This document shows positions 1-13,877 of a DNA stretch of 64,000 nucleotides, piece after piece. The translations under genes were made by a program, and so were the position numbers. Each line of letters begins with the position of its first letter. Positions within the stretch are counted from its first letter, which is position 1. This DNA is from Hetaerina americana (lineage: Eukaryota; Arthropoda; Insecta; Odonata; Calopterygidae), in the NCBI GenBank assembly GCA_022747635.1, contig JAKTNV010000002.1, forward strand, positions 109,147,869 through 109,211,868, in the 5' to 3' direction. The notes beneath the pieces were generated by a model. The model worked only from the letters and a program-made list of their open reading frames with translations. It was not told the DNA's origin and made no database searches.

Positions 1-3000
1 GGGGGAAATTGAGTTTGGCTGGGGACCCTGGCAATTCTTACATAATTTTTTTCCATCTGTCAATGATATTAATGCCATTAGGGTGTAATGTAAATGTTTT
101 AATTTTGCAACTTCTATTTGTTCAGTGCCATAACTGTGCCCATATGAAAATTCATGTTTCTTAATATTCTCACTGCAGATGATGAATCAGCTGTCAAATA
201 TATTTCTTTAGGATCCAATAAATTTGCAGGCTTTGGACTCTTCAAGGTCAAGGACAAAATAATGTATACTGTTCACACTAGCTATTTCCTACTGTTTCAT
301 TGGCACACTGATACCCACCACATGAATGGGTATGTATTACTGACCAGCTGTGGATGGCTCATTCTCCAAGACAGGTAACCTGTCAAAGCCCATGGCAGTT
401 TTATGAGTCAAGTATGCACTTTACCAGTGGATTGTACATGACTTGTATACCACATGGGTTTTCTGACTATTGGAAAGAATTCTTTAAGTTTTAGTCTTAT
501 CATTTGACCATGTTACTCTGAATAATGTTAGAGTGAAGCTGTAAGAAGAATTTATTTATATTTTTATGGCAAAACTATTGATTTCAATTAGGTATATTAC
601 TCAAGAGAAGGAACCTGACTAGCAAATGTTTTTTGTCAAGCCCTCAGAATCTCTTAAGTGAATGTGTCATTGAAATTTCATCATTTTTTGCGAGAGAAAA
701 AATTTTTCTAGAAAAAACCAATCTCTATTCCTGAAAAGTTTGGTATACAATCAGGGTAGAATGAAAAATATTTTTCCAGCATTTTTTAAATGAAACCACC
801 AAAGAACATATAGCCCAGATGAATTAATAAAAAGGTGCTTTATCAACAATGAGATGGATTAACACTGATCAAGTATTTGAAATGTTTTCCATCCATACTT
901 TGTGGATATCATGCTAATAAATTCAACTGAATGAACTATTGAAATGGACATGTATGCTAAGGTATTTTTTATACGTTTGCAAGAATTTTACTTACTATGT
1001 TTCCTAAACTTATTGTAATATTAGTTTTCTTAGAAGAAAATGTGAAGATTTCCAGATATGTATGCAGGTGATGAGAAATAATTTTCAAGTGGATTAATTA
1101 AAATTGCATTATTTTATAAAGAAGTTATGAATATCAAGAGAGAAACAATGAATTAATGATTCTGGGAAAACACAACTTATGATGGTAACACAAACCAACA
1201 AATTTAACCTGAATATAAGTTAAACTGATAAGACATGCTTATTTCTTGAAACTCCAAGGTATTTCTGTCAGTTATTATTTTAAACATATTTGATAATAAG
1301 TTGACGGAGAGCATTATTAAATAATTATTTGAAACCTCAAGTGTGACTGCTCACTCATTTTGACTATGTAGGAATCCTCGTTTTGTGGTACTCTTGTCTG
1401 ATGAAATCATGTCAACCAGTGTATTCTTCAACTATGTTTTCATTATTTACACAGAAAATCAGCCTTTGTAAATATTTTTCAGAAGACATTGTTTAATGAT
1501 TTGGCATGAAGTGGCATATGTTTTATCATCAGAAATATATAGGTTTTAAATGTACTTTTTTATCTTTTATTACTTGCCTTGGCAAAATTCATAAACTATT
1601 TTCTCCACTAAGCCCTATTTAACAGATATATTGTACCTCACTGAAGTAAAACTACCAAAGTATCTTTCCACTAAATTTTTATTCGGTACAACTAGTTTCG
1701 ATCCATTGGCATCATCCTCAGGTACCTTGTATTGTAAATTAGTGCCTCACTGATTAGCAACCTATAATAAAGAATATAAATTATATTGGACATCGTAAGA
1801 GTCAGCATCAAGATGACTCAAGATGTCTATTTATAATAGATCTAGTATTGAAAGGTATTCCAAGAATGTTAAATTTATATTTTGGCATTACTTTTAGAAT
1901 AAATTTGATTGCAGTCCAATCATTCTGCAATTGAAATAAAAGTAGTGTCCATAAAGCACTGGGAGAAAGAAATTGGTCAGAATTTGGAGTAGTGAGGTTT
2001 TGATTAGAAGTTTATCATAGAAAATTTAAAAAAACAGCCTGTACTGTGGAAGTTCAAGAATACTAACATTAATATTGCCAGTATTACTCATTGCCAGGTG
2101 AGCCCTACATCATTTGATAGTCAGTGTAAAGTTATTCATTGTGTTTGGTAATGGGTAATAGATATTTTATCATGGATTTCCCAGAGTTACATTTTCTGTT
2201 GTCTCAAATATCACCGTGCAGTTTAAGAATCCCATGAAATCCTGGAACTGCTACCTTTGGTGCTGCACCCTGACACATCCTGGCACAAATGAGACTCTAT
2301 GGACTTCAAATGTGCTACAGCAGATGCCAGGTATACCTCGGCACCAAGCTTGATCGCTCCCTATTCACCGAAATTTTGTTCAAGACACATACTTGGTCTA
2401 AAATCAGTCCGCTGGAGTTGCACGGAACATTCGAGTGCATCTGAGTATTGAAAGCAGGAACCTGTATGAAAATTGAGTTCCACCATTGTGTACATATTAA
2501 AAAATTCTTTACCCAATCCTTGTATTAGCTCTAATGATATCTTAGTATTGCTTTGCTTTTTCATCTGACATTATTTCTTGCATTTAATTTTCCATCTACA
2601 ACGACCTTCGGTGAACCGTCACATATCTAAAAGGTGTCCAATGAGATTAACCCTTCATCTTGGAGTATCTGTTTTCATTAGACTTCTTTTCTCTCTCACT
2701 TTTTGTAGGCTTTCTTTATTGTTATTCCATCCATATAAGAATTTCTTAAGTACCGAATTATTTCCCCCGGCTACAATTGCAACTGTTGTCATTCTACAAC
2801 AATTTGTTATAGAATACAATACAACAATGCATATGCAACATTGTATGAGGATGTGCTATCTTGTCATTATTTCCTTTTCAGATTTGTACAAGATGCTTTG
2901 AAAGACTAGTAGATCTTAGATGTTTCTAACAAATTTAAGAGTATAAGTCTTGATACATTATTGCATCCAAGGTGACCAATTGTAGCCAAGCTGAGGTAGA

Positions 3001-4440
3001 GAGATCATGGCTATTTGGCATTCAGCCCTGTCCTGAGTGATCTCCAGATCTAGGTGGACACTCCCTTCTTAAGATATTTTGGTTGATCCTCTGAATATTT
3101 TTCTGGGAAGCTGCATCGTGGCTTACGAAAAGGATCTGTTGGCATTAATTTGTGTACACATACTGCAGGATTTGGTGCTCGGCAAGATTTTCTCTGCAAC
3201 TAGAAAACCAACCTTTGTGTTAAGGACTTTGATTTGATAAAACAAGATCAGTAAAACCAGGCACTAATCTCAGCGGGAGGGGCTATCAAACATAAAATTA
3301 TCCTTCACATATCGAATGAAATAATTCCACAAATATTAACCATTTATTGTACACTTAGAATGAAACAACAAGAAATTTAGTCTCGTTAATAAGGAACTGA
3401 GTGGAGTAATTTTTGATAGCAATGCAAATTTAAATGACAGGATAACTCTTTTTGTTGTGCTGAGTGCAAGAAGTCAATAAGATCCATTCCCATCAGGGAA
3501 TCGAGCTATTTCAATCGGATAATACGATGGATTAGATTAAAGAGATGTACGTTTAAATGCAGCGCTCTAAAACATGATCAGTTAAGAGCATTGAAATACA
3601 AAGCGTAGATAAGGTCCTCTAAGGGATATGGTTCCTAAAACCACTACCAGCCCTGCTCTGAAGAACTCGATAATTTGTGCGTCGGAATGAGAAAATTATC
3701 AATTTGGTAAATAATTTGAGGAGGAAATTTAGAGCAATACTATTCGCGTCTCCTATTACTCAACCCGCTCCAACTATTTCCTCAATGGGGACGTTCCGCG
3801 ATTTCTTCTTAGGCACCACCCAGCCTCTTCGCAGGTAAGGATAGCGTTTTTAGGACCAACTAACCTCCAATAAGTAACATATCGTAGTTTAAGTTTAGAT
3901 CGCTTACCATTATTGTAAATAGCTCAAATGTGTCCGCGTATGCCTTTGAAACTGGAAAAGATTATTTCTGTCGTAAAAAAACATGCAATAAAGAGAGACA
4001 AAACTGTCTCGTACGCGAATAAAAAGATGACACCTCATAATTAAGATGACTTATAATTTATTAAATGGTTGCCACAGCCCTATTTCCCTTATAGCCTTTC
4101 CAATAATGAGGTCAAAAGCTTCGCATTTATTTGACGCTCGTCGTAAAGAATACCCGGAAGTGTTCATGCCATTTCCATCACAGCAATAACATCGATTTTT
4201 TCGAGAGCCCCCCCCCCCAAAAAAAGACCTCCAGCCCCAAATCCGTCACGCAAGGGTTTGAACATTTGAAAAGTGTTTGCACATTGCGATTGCTTATTTC
4301 AATCGCGTAAAATTTATATGTCGCGATTTTGGTTTATTTCTTATCTATATCTCCCTCAATTTGTCCCCGATCTTGGTACATGGGATTTTGAGAACTCTTA
4401 TGCTGCGAATGCACGCCCAACGACAACGGCTCCTTAACGA
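1..4440. other. AT-rich stretch without recognised genes
   Basis: Few repeats and no ORF with recognisable content. The texture of the first 3.6 kb is like a long 3' UTR or intron of a gene outside the window. At about 1690-1730 TAGTTTCGATCCATTGGCAT and CATCCTCAGGTAC resemble a common dispersed arthropod repeat end. A poly-C run is at 4207. Confidence 0.4.
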
Positions 4441-4665
4441 CATATTCGAAGAACTGCGGCACACACCGCGACAGGGAGAACTTTTAAGAGAGTCATCCGC
4501 TAACATGCATTAAAACGCAGGCATTACAAAGCGTAAAAAAATCATTCGCTTTGACCTGGATCGACCGCCTTGGTTCAAGCACTCGGCCGAGCATCGAGGT
4601 ATCCGGGTTCGAATCCCTGTTAACTGATTTTTGCACTTTGAAATCTCTGCAATCTTAATGCCAAA
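4441..4665. repeat. SINE-1 inverted dimer, degraded
   Basis: An inverted body (GAGTCATCCGCTAACATGCA, then AATCATTCGCTTTGACC) is followed by a + strand tRNA-like head (CCGCCTTGGTTCAAGCACTC, GGTTCGAATCC) and body (CTGATTTTTGCACTTTGAAA). Same head-to-head layout as at 9028. Confidence 0.7.
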
Positions 4666-5069
4666 ATTTTTATTAATAAAGCGCGCTAATGATTTTGAAA
4701 AAAAATAAGGGACCTCCCCACCTGTCATATCTTGCATTTATTGAGTTATCAATCAATAATAAATCAGGTCCAAATAGTATCATTTGCATTTTATTGCACT
4801 CGCAAGTTCCGGAAAACGCGACGTCGTGGTGCGCATGCGTGTCCCTTCTCCAACGAACTCAGGAAAGTCGTCTTCTAGAGAAGCTTGACCCGCGTGTCTC
4901 CAGAGGCAAGTGCCCATGCCATAACTGGCAGCTTCTTCGAATTTATATTTCTGCAAGACTCTATGCGTTGAAAATACGGCTGAGGTAAATATTTATCCTT
5001 TCCACCGGCTATGCTAAATGGTGCAGAGTAAGCCACATTTCGAAGAGTCAGACACGAACGAAGAGTCAC

Positions 5070-5091
5070 ATGACACACACACACACACACA
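5070..5091. repeat. (CA)n microsatellite
   Basis: About ten CA units. Confidence 0.9.
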
Positions 5092-5741
5092 CCAGAGGAA
5101 CATAGAAAGAGCACACAAATGGCGATTACGGAACGACTTTAATTGCCGCTATTTGAGTTTCCAATACCTCTCAATGATGGGCACAGGCATGGCGGAACCA
5201 TCTCGCACAGGGCTCATAAAGACACGAAAGTACTCGATCAAATTCATTTTGCTAAGGTTTTTGTGTGTTATCTTCACGATAAATCGTTAATTCGAGTGAC
5301 TTATCAAATGATGAAGGACATTAATTCTGATATTCTTATTTTCAGAAGGAGTTTTATTGGAGTGGGAAATTTTATTCAGTTGTCTGAAACGAATGTGCTC
5401 TTATCGTGGGAGCCCGTATTAAATATTTACAACTTTTATATTCTCCATTATCATTACGAGTCTAGTTGCGCATCGCTCCCGACCGCTACTCCCGATTACA
5501 CCCATTGACCCGCCGGCGCTTTTCTCGCTTTTCTCCTACTTCTGAGGATGCGGGCGTCGCCGATACCAGGCGCTCCCGTTCTTCACCCCCCCAAAATCAA
5601 GGGAACTCCATTCCCCCAAAGCGGGTGGACGCAGGTGGATGATGGCATCTCTCGAACCTCATTGGCCTCCATCGATTCTCCTCGTGCGTATGACGCAACC
5701 TCTTTCTTCTTCATCTCCTATCTCTGTCTCTCCCAAGCTCT

Positions 5742-5843
5742 ACCCACAAACCTCATTCTTTGCTTAGACTTTCCTTATTTTATTGTTCTCTTTCTTCACT
5801 GTCATTTAATTTGAGTATGTGTGTATGAGTAGGTGCATCGTTA

Positions 5844-5846
<3 letters not shown>
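5742..5846 (+). repeat. dispersed repeat R5, copy 1, followed by (TA)n
   Basis: CACAAACCTCATTCTTTGCT, TAGACTTTCCTTATTTTATT to TTAATTTATATATA is about 85% like 31169-31281 by eye. Both copies end in a TA-rich run. Confidence 0.7.

Positions 5847-5919
<73 letters not shown>
5847..5919. repeat. (TA)n array
   Basis: About 72 bp of uninterrupted TA dinucleotides; long Tyr-Ile ORFs here are artefacts. Confidence 0.95.
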
Positions 5920-5922
<3 letters not shown>

Positions 5923-6195
5923 AGGTTTATGTATATGGATCTTTGGATATCTATATATGGATGTTATATGTATATATAAGAGCATACGCCCGGCAAGTGG
6001 AAAGATCCGGTGTTCGAGTCCCGGTCAAGGAAATATTTTTGCGCTTGTGATTTGCTCGATTCCATCTTCCCCACCTCGCCTGTGTTCGTCTTTCTATGTG
6101 TTATATCTATTTCAATGAGAATAAATATTTTTTCGCCATATGGCAGGATTTCGTGTTTGAATGTGTATATACACACCATTAAACACAGTAAACAA

Positions 6196-6531
<336 letters not shown>

Positions 6532-6612
6532 CTTTTCTTTTCGATTTCCAAATCTGCGCATAATGAATTTGTGTCTGTCTATATGTATTTATGTGTATAT
6601 ATGAATGTAATT

Positions 6613-6927
6613 AGGGGATCGAAATGGTGCGGGGGCTAACGTACTGGCTTCCCACCCAGATTGCGTAGGTTCAAATAACGGCGGTGTTGAATATTTTTCA
6701 GTGGTATCTCGATCCCTACTTGAGGTGCTTGGTGGAGGGCACTTTGAGTGAGTACGCCGTCCGTCGGATGGGACGTTGAACTGCGGACCCCTTGGCGCCT
6801 TTCGTATAGAGTAGGCTAATGCCGACGCCGGCTTTCTCTCAACCCTTCATATCCTTTCCTGCCCATCCCCTATGGCGCAAATGACCTCAGTCGTCGGTCG
6901 CCTCCCCTAAAAAACTACTACTATGTA
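6613..6927 (+). repeat. SINE-2, copy 1
   Basis: tRNA-like head (GGCTAACGTACTGGCTTCCC), body (GAGTGAGTACGCCGTCCGTC, GGCTAATGCCGACGCCGG, GTCGGTCGCCTCCCC) and a short TAC-repeat tail (ACTACTACTATG). About 310 bp. Confidence 0.85.
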
Positions 6928-7506
6928 TGTAATTATAAATGTTATGCCTAATATAATATGTATACGATGATGGGTTAAATTGGAAGAAGGGACCTCTAGG
7001 TCTCAATTTAGACCAAATAAAGACATCTATCCCGAGAGGGCGTTCCTCTGGCAGGGAACACCGCCACCCGAGAGTGAAGTCAAAATACACAAGCAACCCC
7101 CCCCCCCTCCAGCACATCCCACTCGATTTTCACTCTTCCTTCGATACGAGGGAAGGTTCGGGAAAAATTACCAGCCAACATTACAACTTTAAAAGTGTGG
7201 GGATGGGATATTGTCCAGGGGTGAGAGCACGTCTTGTTATGTGCACCATCGAATTCAAAAGCGCGACGCGCGGACGTGAGATAATGACATTGAGAAGGCG
7301 GAGGAGGAATTGGCACACCGCTGACCTACGCAAAAGCGGAAGTCGGTGGATTCACTTAGAGGAAGTCGCAAGTAAAGAGGAGGAGGAGGATACAGCGATA
7401 CGTTATCGTACGTTTACGCTAGGTAATAGAGCAGGAAACCGAGGACATGGAAAATTCTAGCCGCAAAGAGAGAGGGAGAGGGTTGTAAATCAGTGAGAGG
7501 ATTGTC

Positions 7507-10500
7507 ATGGACTGGAGAGTACTGCATTGCCTAGTTACAATGCTCGCATTATCTCTGGTCGTCGGAGAATTCGCAGGTTCACCTCAAGGTGAGTTTTAGC
7601 GTAGTCTTTTCCGATAACCCTGTGCTTTTATCAGTGCATAAATGTTTCATTGGGATTTATTTAAGTTCGTTTATACTTGGGCATCGATTGCTTTTGGTCG
7701 GATGGGCGAACGTTTTAGTTAGTCAGTCAGCCGAGGAGTTACAACCATTACTGAGGGCAATCAGTGGGATAGAGGGGTGGAGATGAAAAAAAGGCAAAGA
7801 GGAAAGAGTTGATGGCAAATACGTTGGATATTAAGAAAAGCCTCGTCAAAACTTTGATATATAGTAGAGCGTAGGTTTGTACGGCGCGGAAACATGGCCA
7901 CTGAAGCAGGAGGATAGATGTAGATTGCAGGCTTTTGAAATGTGGGTGTGGAGAAGGATGGAGAAAGTGAAGTTGAAAGAAAAAAGAAAGGAAAGAAAAT
8001 GAGGAAGTGCTGGGTGTGGTGGGAGAGGAGATAGGGGAGGACGCTAGGCAGGTGAGATAGGGGTAGGGAAAGGATAGGCATGTTGGACGGAATGGAAGGA
8101 GGTTAGAGGTATGCGGAATTGAAGAAGGGTTTATTATTTTGTAAGGTGGCAGGTTGTATCTTGCTATTCTAAGCTAAGAAATGAAGCTGCGCGTAATTTA
8201 TCTCCATCCAAAACCTACCTTAAACGATAGATTACCAAATAATTATAAGAAAACTTTAGGCCGTGTTTTTTATTTATTTTCGAATTCTTCAAATGAATAA
8301 TCATTAGTCATTATAGCTGCTGAAAGACAGACTGCTCTTCCTTAAGAAATATCTCCTCCAGAAGTATCGTCCAGCGGCCAATGTCATCATCTGCTTATCC
8401 AACGGCATTATTAAGCGGTGGATGATGTCCATAAACTGTTGGTACTTACAGGATCAAGCATGGATTCCGATGAATCGGGTGTGGTAGATGACTTAGGTAG
8501 TTCCCCTGCAAGTGCCTTCCAATATGACGGCCTAGCACTGGACAAAAGGTGGTGACCGGTCGTTTACCCACCCACTTCACCCACACCAATGCCTTGGTCC
8601 AAGCGGGGCTTGGATAGAATAACCGCTACGTACAACGGTCGGAATGCACTCGGAAAATCCTCGACTCGGAAGAAAAGGAACGTCGGACGAAACGTCCGCC
8701 CGGCCCTGGAGATCAGACCTGATGTCGAATTAGGGAATGTGAAAACTGGCGAGAATCGAGACATAAATTAGGATCGCAAGTGGTATAGCTGACCCTATAT
8801 GGCGGGGTCTAGCAAACAAAATGTAAGGGAGAAACTTTCGCCTTGCTCCATTCAAATTTTGCGTAGCCATTCGTATCTCTTAGATTAATCTGATACGAAT
8901 TTCATTCCTAATGATTTTCACCATCTCGGATTTCCGTAGTGAGGAAATAATGAGTATAAGTTTGAGGAGACACCAAAAAATTTAAGTCAATGACATCATG
9001 CCCACAAAAGAAATATTATTCAAGACAAATTCCAAAGAAACTGCGGGAGATGCCGCAACAGTAACTTTTAACGGAGTCATCCGCTAATGTGCATTTTAAT
9101 GCAACAATTTCAGAGCGTAAAAATCATTCGCCTTGACTGGGACTCGAACCCAGATCCAGAGGACGCCTCGGTAGCTTAAGTGGCTAAAGCACTCGACCGG
9201 ATATTGAGGGATCTGGGTTCGAGTCCCAGTCAAGGCGAATGATTTTTACGCTCTGAAATTGTTGCATTATTCAAGACATTAAAAATTATGTATGTCGAGG
9301 GGTTGACACCAAGAAGAAAGTTATCTCCACTGATGATCTTCTTGAGATTCGATGACAGATAAGGAGGAGGCGGTTGTGATGGTCATAGCTTCGAAATTCA
9401 TATTCTGTGAGATTAGAGGGTAGGCACTCTTTCCAGCGGTACACTAAGTTCGCGGGAAAGTACACGAAAACGTCGCGGAAAATATTCGAAAACATGCTAA
9501 CAGATTCCGTATTCCGAAAATAAGTTTCTTCTAATAATTCGCTGGTTAGGGCGAAAATAGCTAATCTCATCTGACAGTTAAAGAAGTTCTAGGATGGGAT
9601 AGGGTGTAAAGAAATTGCCATACCCGAAACAACGCCATCTTGTTTTTCTGGAATGATAAACATTCCGCATCATTGCCATGGATACAACAGGGAAAATCTG
9701 TAATCAAATCAATTTGGGTTTGAAAAAATTGAATGTGATTCAAATCAGCTGTAAGGATCTTGAAGAAGAACTGAAGGATGGGAGAGCCTACTCAATTATT
9801 TCTTCATGATCATTATGATCTTTCTCCCTTAAAAAAATTGCGGATTTTCTTCATATGAAAATTATTTTAGACCTCGAATCGATTCAAATCGAATGAGAAG
9901 AGAAAAATTTTCAACTTTTTTTATATGCATCTTTAATGCTTTCTTACTTCATTCCAAGTTGGCTTTAAATATGTGACTCACATGTTTTTCATGGCAAAAA
10001 TTGGTTACCTGAGATAGAACGATGAAGTTATTTGGCGCGTAAAAGCATTTAAGAAACATCTCTCGGATTCCTAGCGTCTTTGCTTTTACCTTCGATCCAT
10101 TCCCCAGGACAGTCCTACCCATCGATGTGTCCTATAATTTTACGTATACTCATTTATTCAACACGCAATCAAAATTGTGAGTACAAGAATCTGGTTACAA
10201 CGATACAAACGTAAAATGGAAGCCAAAATAAACAAAGGAGTGAGACAAGGATGAAATCTCTCGCCAGCAATATTCAACATATACCTGGAAGAGGCAATAA
10301 AAGAAACAAGAATTGGATATTAAAGGAGTCAAGGTAAATGGAGAGGAAATCAACATACTCCGGTTTGCAGATGATATCGCAGTAGTGGCGGAAACGCGAG
10401 AGGATCTGCAAGCAACTGCAAGTAAGTGCTATGGACCAAGTACTGAGGGAATATACTACGAACATAAGCAAGAAGAAAACTAAAATTCATGTGTGCGGAA

Positions 10501-11256
10501 GAGAGAAACTGAATGCAGATATCACCATTCGAGGGGTGAAACTAGAGCTAAATGCTGAATGAAATTAATTTTTTAAGAATTCCGAAATTTCGCCTCAATT
10601 CAAAATAAATTTAAATTTTATGGGGTTCATTTTCACGAAATATATGCTCGGAAAAAAAAGAAAAAAATCAATGAATGTTTTGCTAGAGAGCATTATTCAA
10701 CAAAATTTTACAATTCTTTTAAACACTCCTCAGATTTGTTACCGTTGACCAGTTACAATGTTTATATAGCACACGCAATAGTTTTGTTGATCTCTCAACG
10801 TCTATATGAGATAGAATATCAATCAGAAAGAACTAAACACGAAAAAATGTGGAGCTCCTATCTGAAGCGTTTCCTCGTTAGACGGCATCAGAGAGACAAG
10901 ATCGTAACACTTTGGTGTCCGAATCGTCCGGAGAGATTCGTTGACGTGAACTCACGTGAAAGGGAGATAGTAAGTCACTAAAAGCCTTTGGCTCAGAATG
11001 TGTCTCTTGAAATATTTTGTCGAACGCGGGATTTAAATAAATTTCTCACTCGTATGCCAAGGACATGTTTTGCTCAGTGCCTGGGATGCTTTTCTCCATT
11101 TGTACAGCAATTGGTGGCGTTCGCTGTGGTTCGATAACTTGCCAGCCGGGACAACGGTGCTTACGTCGACCGACGACCTGCAATCGCTCCCTTACTCCGT
11201 GCCCGCCAAAGCAGTATTGTGAACCTTTGGCGGTATGGAGCTACATTTACACGTAA
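7507..11256 (+). CDS. secreted six-cysteine peptide, cluster member A (2 exons)
   Basis: Exons 7507-7588 and 11108-11256, joined in phase 1 (donor CAAG|GTGAGT, acceptor TTTGTACAG|CA), give a precursor of about 76 residues. Exon 1 encodes a signal peptide (starts MDWRVLHCLVTMLALSLVVG). Exon 2 encodes the domain: Cys spacing is 4,5,6,6,5, so the fourth loop is two residues longer than in its relatives, with Pro directly before Cys5 (TPCPP) and a short C-terminal tail ending YIYT. The start is the ATG that places a hydrophobic core within the first 20 residues. The 3.5-kb intron carries an RTE-type 3' fragment, a SINE-1 inverted dimer and an RTE-type RT fragment. The pairing of exons rests on matching phase, strand and order with six paralogues. 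Function is unknown; it is inferred to be extracellular and disulfide-bonded. Confidence 0.7.
7785..8215 (+). mobile_element. RTE-type LINE 3' fragment, copy 1
   Basis: Frames encode the end of an RTE-like ORF2: GLYGAETWPLKQED, LQAFEMWVWRRMEKVK, then Arg/Gly-rich linker, MLDGMK-like piece and the 3' UTR ending with CATCCAAAACCTACCTT. The same 3' block recurs at 16870, 52790 and 54230. It lies in the intron of member A. Confidence 0.7.
9015..9278. repeat. SINE-1 head-to-head inverted dimer with 13-bp target-site duplication
   Basis: A tRNA-like + strand copy (9160-9265; A box TAGCTTAAGTGG, B box GGTTCGAGTCC) is preceded by an inverted copy (9028-9157) whose head is cut at the T arm. Both arms share the body GCGAATGATTTTTACGCTCT and GAAATTGTTGCATT. 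The pair is bracketed by ATTATTCAAGACA at 9015-9027 and 9266-9278, so both halves moved together as one unit. It lies in the intron of member A. Confidence 0.85.
10205..10545 (+). mobile_element. RTE-type LINE reverse transcriptase fragment
   Basis: Broken frames encode INKGVRQG, LSPAIFNIYLEEAIKETRI and, one frame over, VKVNGEEINILRFADDIAVV, i.e. RT motifs 4 and 5 with the catalytic F-A-D-D. It lies in the intron of member A and is clearly decayed. Confidence 0.8.
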
Positions 11257-12279
11257 GAGCCGTAAGGTAAGTAAGACATCGTATATCACCAAACATGCTT
11301 ATCAAATTCGGCAAGGTTTGAATGGGTTATAGGTAATCGCCGAAAGCAAAAATTGCAGAAATAAGGGTCGAGTTTATTTTACACCACATGGGCATCACGT
11401 TTAATGATGAAGTTTATTTTTCTTGACAATTGGATTCCGATGACCCGTTTGGTTTTCTGTTGGTTTTCCTAATTTTTCCAAAAATTCCTCGTCTCTTATT
11501 GTCGACTCGAACACGATTTAAAAAGAAATGAAAAATAAAACTTATAAGTATAGGCGTTCCAAGACTTTCTTTGCAGTTTCGTTAGTAGGAAGTCCTCTAA
11601 ATCCAAGGCATAAAATCTAATATCCTGATGATTGTTAAATAAATCAGTGACCGGACTCATTTCGTCCAGGCGAACAGGGCGAGGACAAGCCGTCTCTGAC
11701 ACGTCTGGTGAGTGGCCTGGGCTTTTATTGACGCAAGTGTGATACCAAAATGCTATTGCGCTGAGAAAAACAGTGCAAATCGTCATGCGCGACTTTGATT
11801 GGCATTCATGGGAGTTCAATGTAAGCTGAGATTGAACCAAGGACCTTTCGCTCGTCTGGACCGCACAAGTTGGCAAACTATTCATATAGAGCGTATTTGT
11901 TATAAACATTTTCTAAGAATAATAATATATTAATTTAGACTAATCGTTATCCGTGTGGTCAGTATCAATAGGTATGAATTTCGTGTATTGTACAACTTGC
12001 GTAGTTGATCACGATAAATTATCGACATCAAACTTCGGCAATTGCATAATTTGGAAAATTCTTCGAGAATGAGACCAGATTCGATTGACATTACGTAGAA
12101 CAGACGCTTGTAATCACATTTTGCACCTCCACTTGTGCCTTTCTGTTAATTTTCTCATTAATTTTATTCGAGATACCTGCGTTCGTTCGTAAAAGGGCCT
12201 TTGTTTACTTTACGGTCGGTGAATCATTGCAGCCATTTTGCTTTCAATCATTGTTAATTGAGCTTATGAGCCCAATGCG

Positions 12280-12745
12280 TATTTCGTCTCATGGTGAGTT
12301 CAGCCCCAGTTTTCTTTTTCGCTGCTTTTGTGTAGAGCCCTGCGCGCATTCGTCCTTCGACTGACTAAACCGATGGCGTTGATTCCCGCCCGAGTGATTC
12401 GTCTCCGTCATTCGGTCGGGCGTCGAACTCACGGCTGGCACATGACTCGCGCACGGCACAGCGTGTTCGCGACGGCCACGTTTGGTCCGAAGGTCTCTTC
12501 AAATGAGCCGGCCTTCCGTCGCTTCCCGTCAAGACAAGACGGGTTCTTTGCGGTGCCTCCTTGCACGGCCACGGTCGTGCGCCTTCCTTCCTCGCGGATT
12601 CGCCAGACGGGCCTCGCCAGACGGGCCTCGCCTCCGGTCACCTTCGGGTTTTCCCCCGCGTCGATGAGCTATCGTTCTCCGCATTTAATATTTAGTGACT
12701 CCCGGAACGGTCGCTCATTAGAGCGGTGGCCACTGGAATGAGGGC
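12280..12745. other. GC- and CpG-rich segment, status unknown
   Basis: This stretch is markedly richer in GC and CpG than its surroundings and is open on + from 12328 to 12741, with a short tandem duplication (CGGGCCTCGCCAGA at about 12608). The translated sequence, rich in Arg, Ser and Pro, matches nothing I know. It lies between members A and B; a repeat or a CpG island is more likely than a gene. Confidence 0.4.
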
Positions 12746-13244
12746 GTCAGGTTATCAAAGATGGAATCAGCATAACGAATCGACCCTCTTGTGGAGAATG
12801 CGCAACTTTCTTTCGCGAAGAAGAGAGTTGTCCCATTAATTGGAACCTCGCACAGGAAAATATGACACCGTGATTTGATTCAAGAAAGTGAACAAGGCCG
12901 GGCATTACACTTGAGGGTTGTACATTCCTGAGGGAGAGAGATGTTTTTTAAATCTCTGATCCTCTCTCGCGAGTTTCATTTTGACGATTTTTCATCCATC
13001 TCGTTGTATTTGCATTAAAAGGAAATATTATACTTATAATAAAAGGTTATTTTTTCGTGGACTTTGATTACGACTCAGTCGTGTTACATGATTTTAATGA
13101 GAATAATTTTCCTTTAAATTTTTGCAAACATTTATCTAATGCAGGCCTGTAAATACAATCACTGCTACATGTAGCATTTTCTACTATACCGAGCTATTGC
13201 GCTAAGTAATATGATTAGCATTATACTTGTTTCGTATTTCTAAC

Positions 13245-13594
13245 TCGTAGTTGTAGTTTTAGGGGAGGCGACCGACAGCTGAGGTCATTTTGGTCATTAG
13301 TAATGGATGGGAAAGGAGGAAGGGTGGAGAGGAACCTGGAGTCGGCATTAGCCTACTCTTGTCGAAAGGCGTCAAGGGGTCACGCGCAGTTTAAAGTCCC
13401 ATCCGACGGATGGCGCACTCACTCAAAGTGCTCTCCATAAAGCACCTCAAGCAAAAGCAAGGTAGGGCTCGGGATACCCGTGAAAAATATCTGCCTTCCC
13501 TAGGATTCCGAACTGGGCCCCGATTGGGGCCGATTGGGGCCCTCTCAGTGGGAAGCCAGTACGTTAGCCATCGCACCATCTCGATCTCCAACTG
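13245..13594 (-). repeat. SINE-2, copy 2
   Basis: Inverted copy: GGGGAGGCGACCGACAGC at the tail end, GGAGTCGGCATTAGCCTACT, then GGGAAGCCAGTACGTTAGCC at the head. It carries a small internal duplication CCGATTGGGGC at about 13521. Confidence 0.82.
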
Positions 13595-13730
13595 ACTACG
13601 TAAATTACATATGCACCACGGGTTGAAATAATTCTCAGACAAAAATTTCGTAGTGTTCATGGCTGATTAAGTTAAATTTTTCATAAGATATAAGAAATAT
13701 TTTATACTTTTAAAGTTGATATATACTTTT

Positions 13731-13791
13731 ACAGTTTCGTCGATGAAAATCAGTTTGCCCAATGAGAGAGAGAAAAAAATATATGCATATG

Positions 13792-13877
<86 letters not shown>

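Noticed and set aside
9160..9240. A tRNA gene at 9160 (and similar at 37184)
   Set aside because: The head has A and B boxes but a poor acceptor stem and no U33, is repeated with the same body, and has no terminator; it is a SINE head.
11496..11909. 137-codon - strand ORF
   Set aside because: No recognisable domain, no splice context; amino-acid composition looks random.
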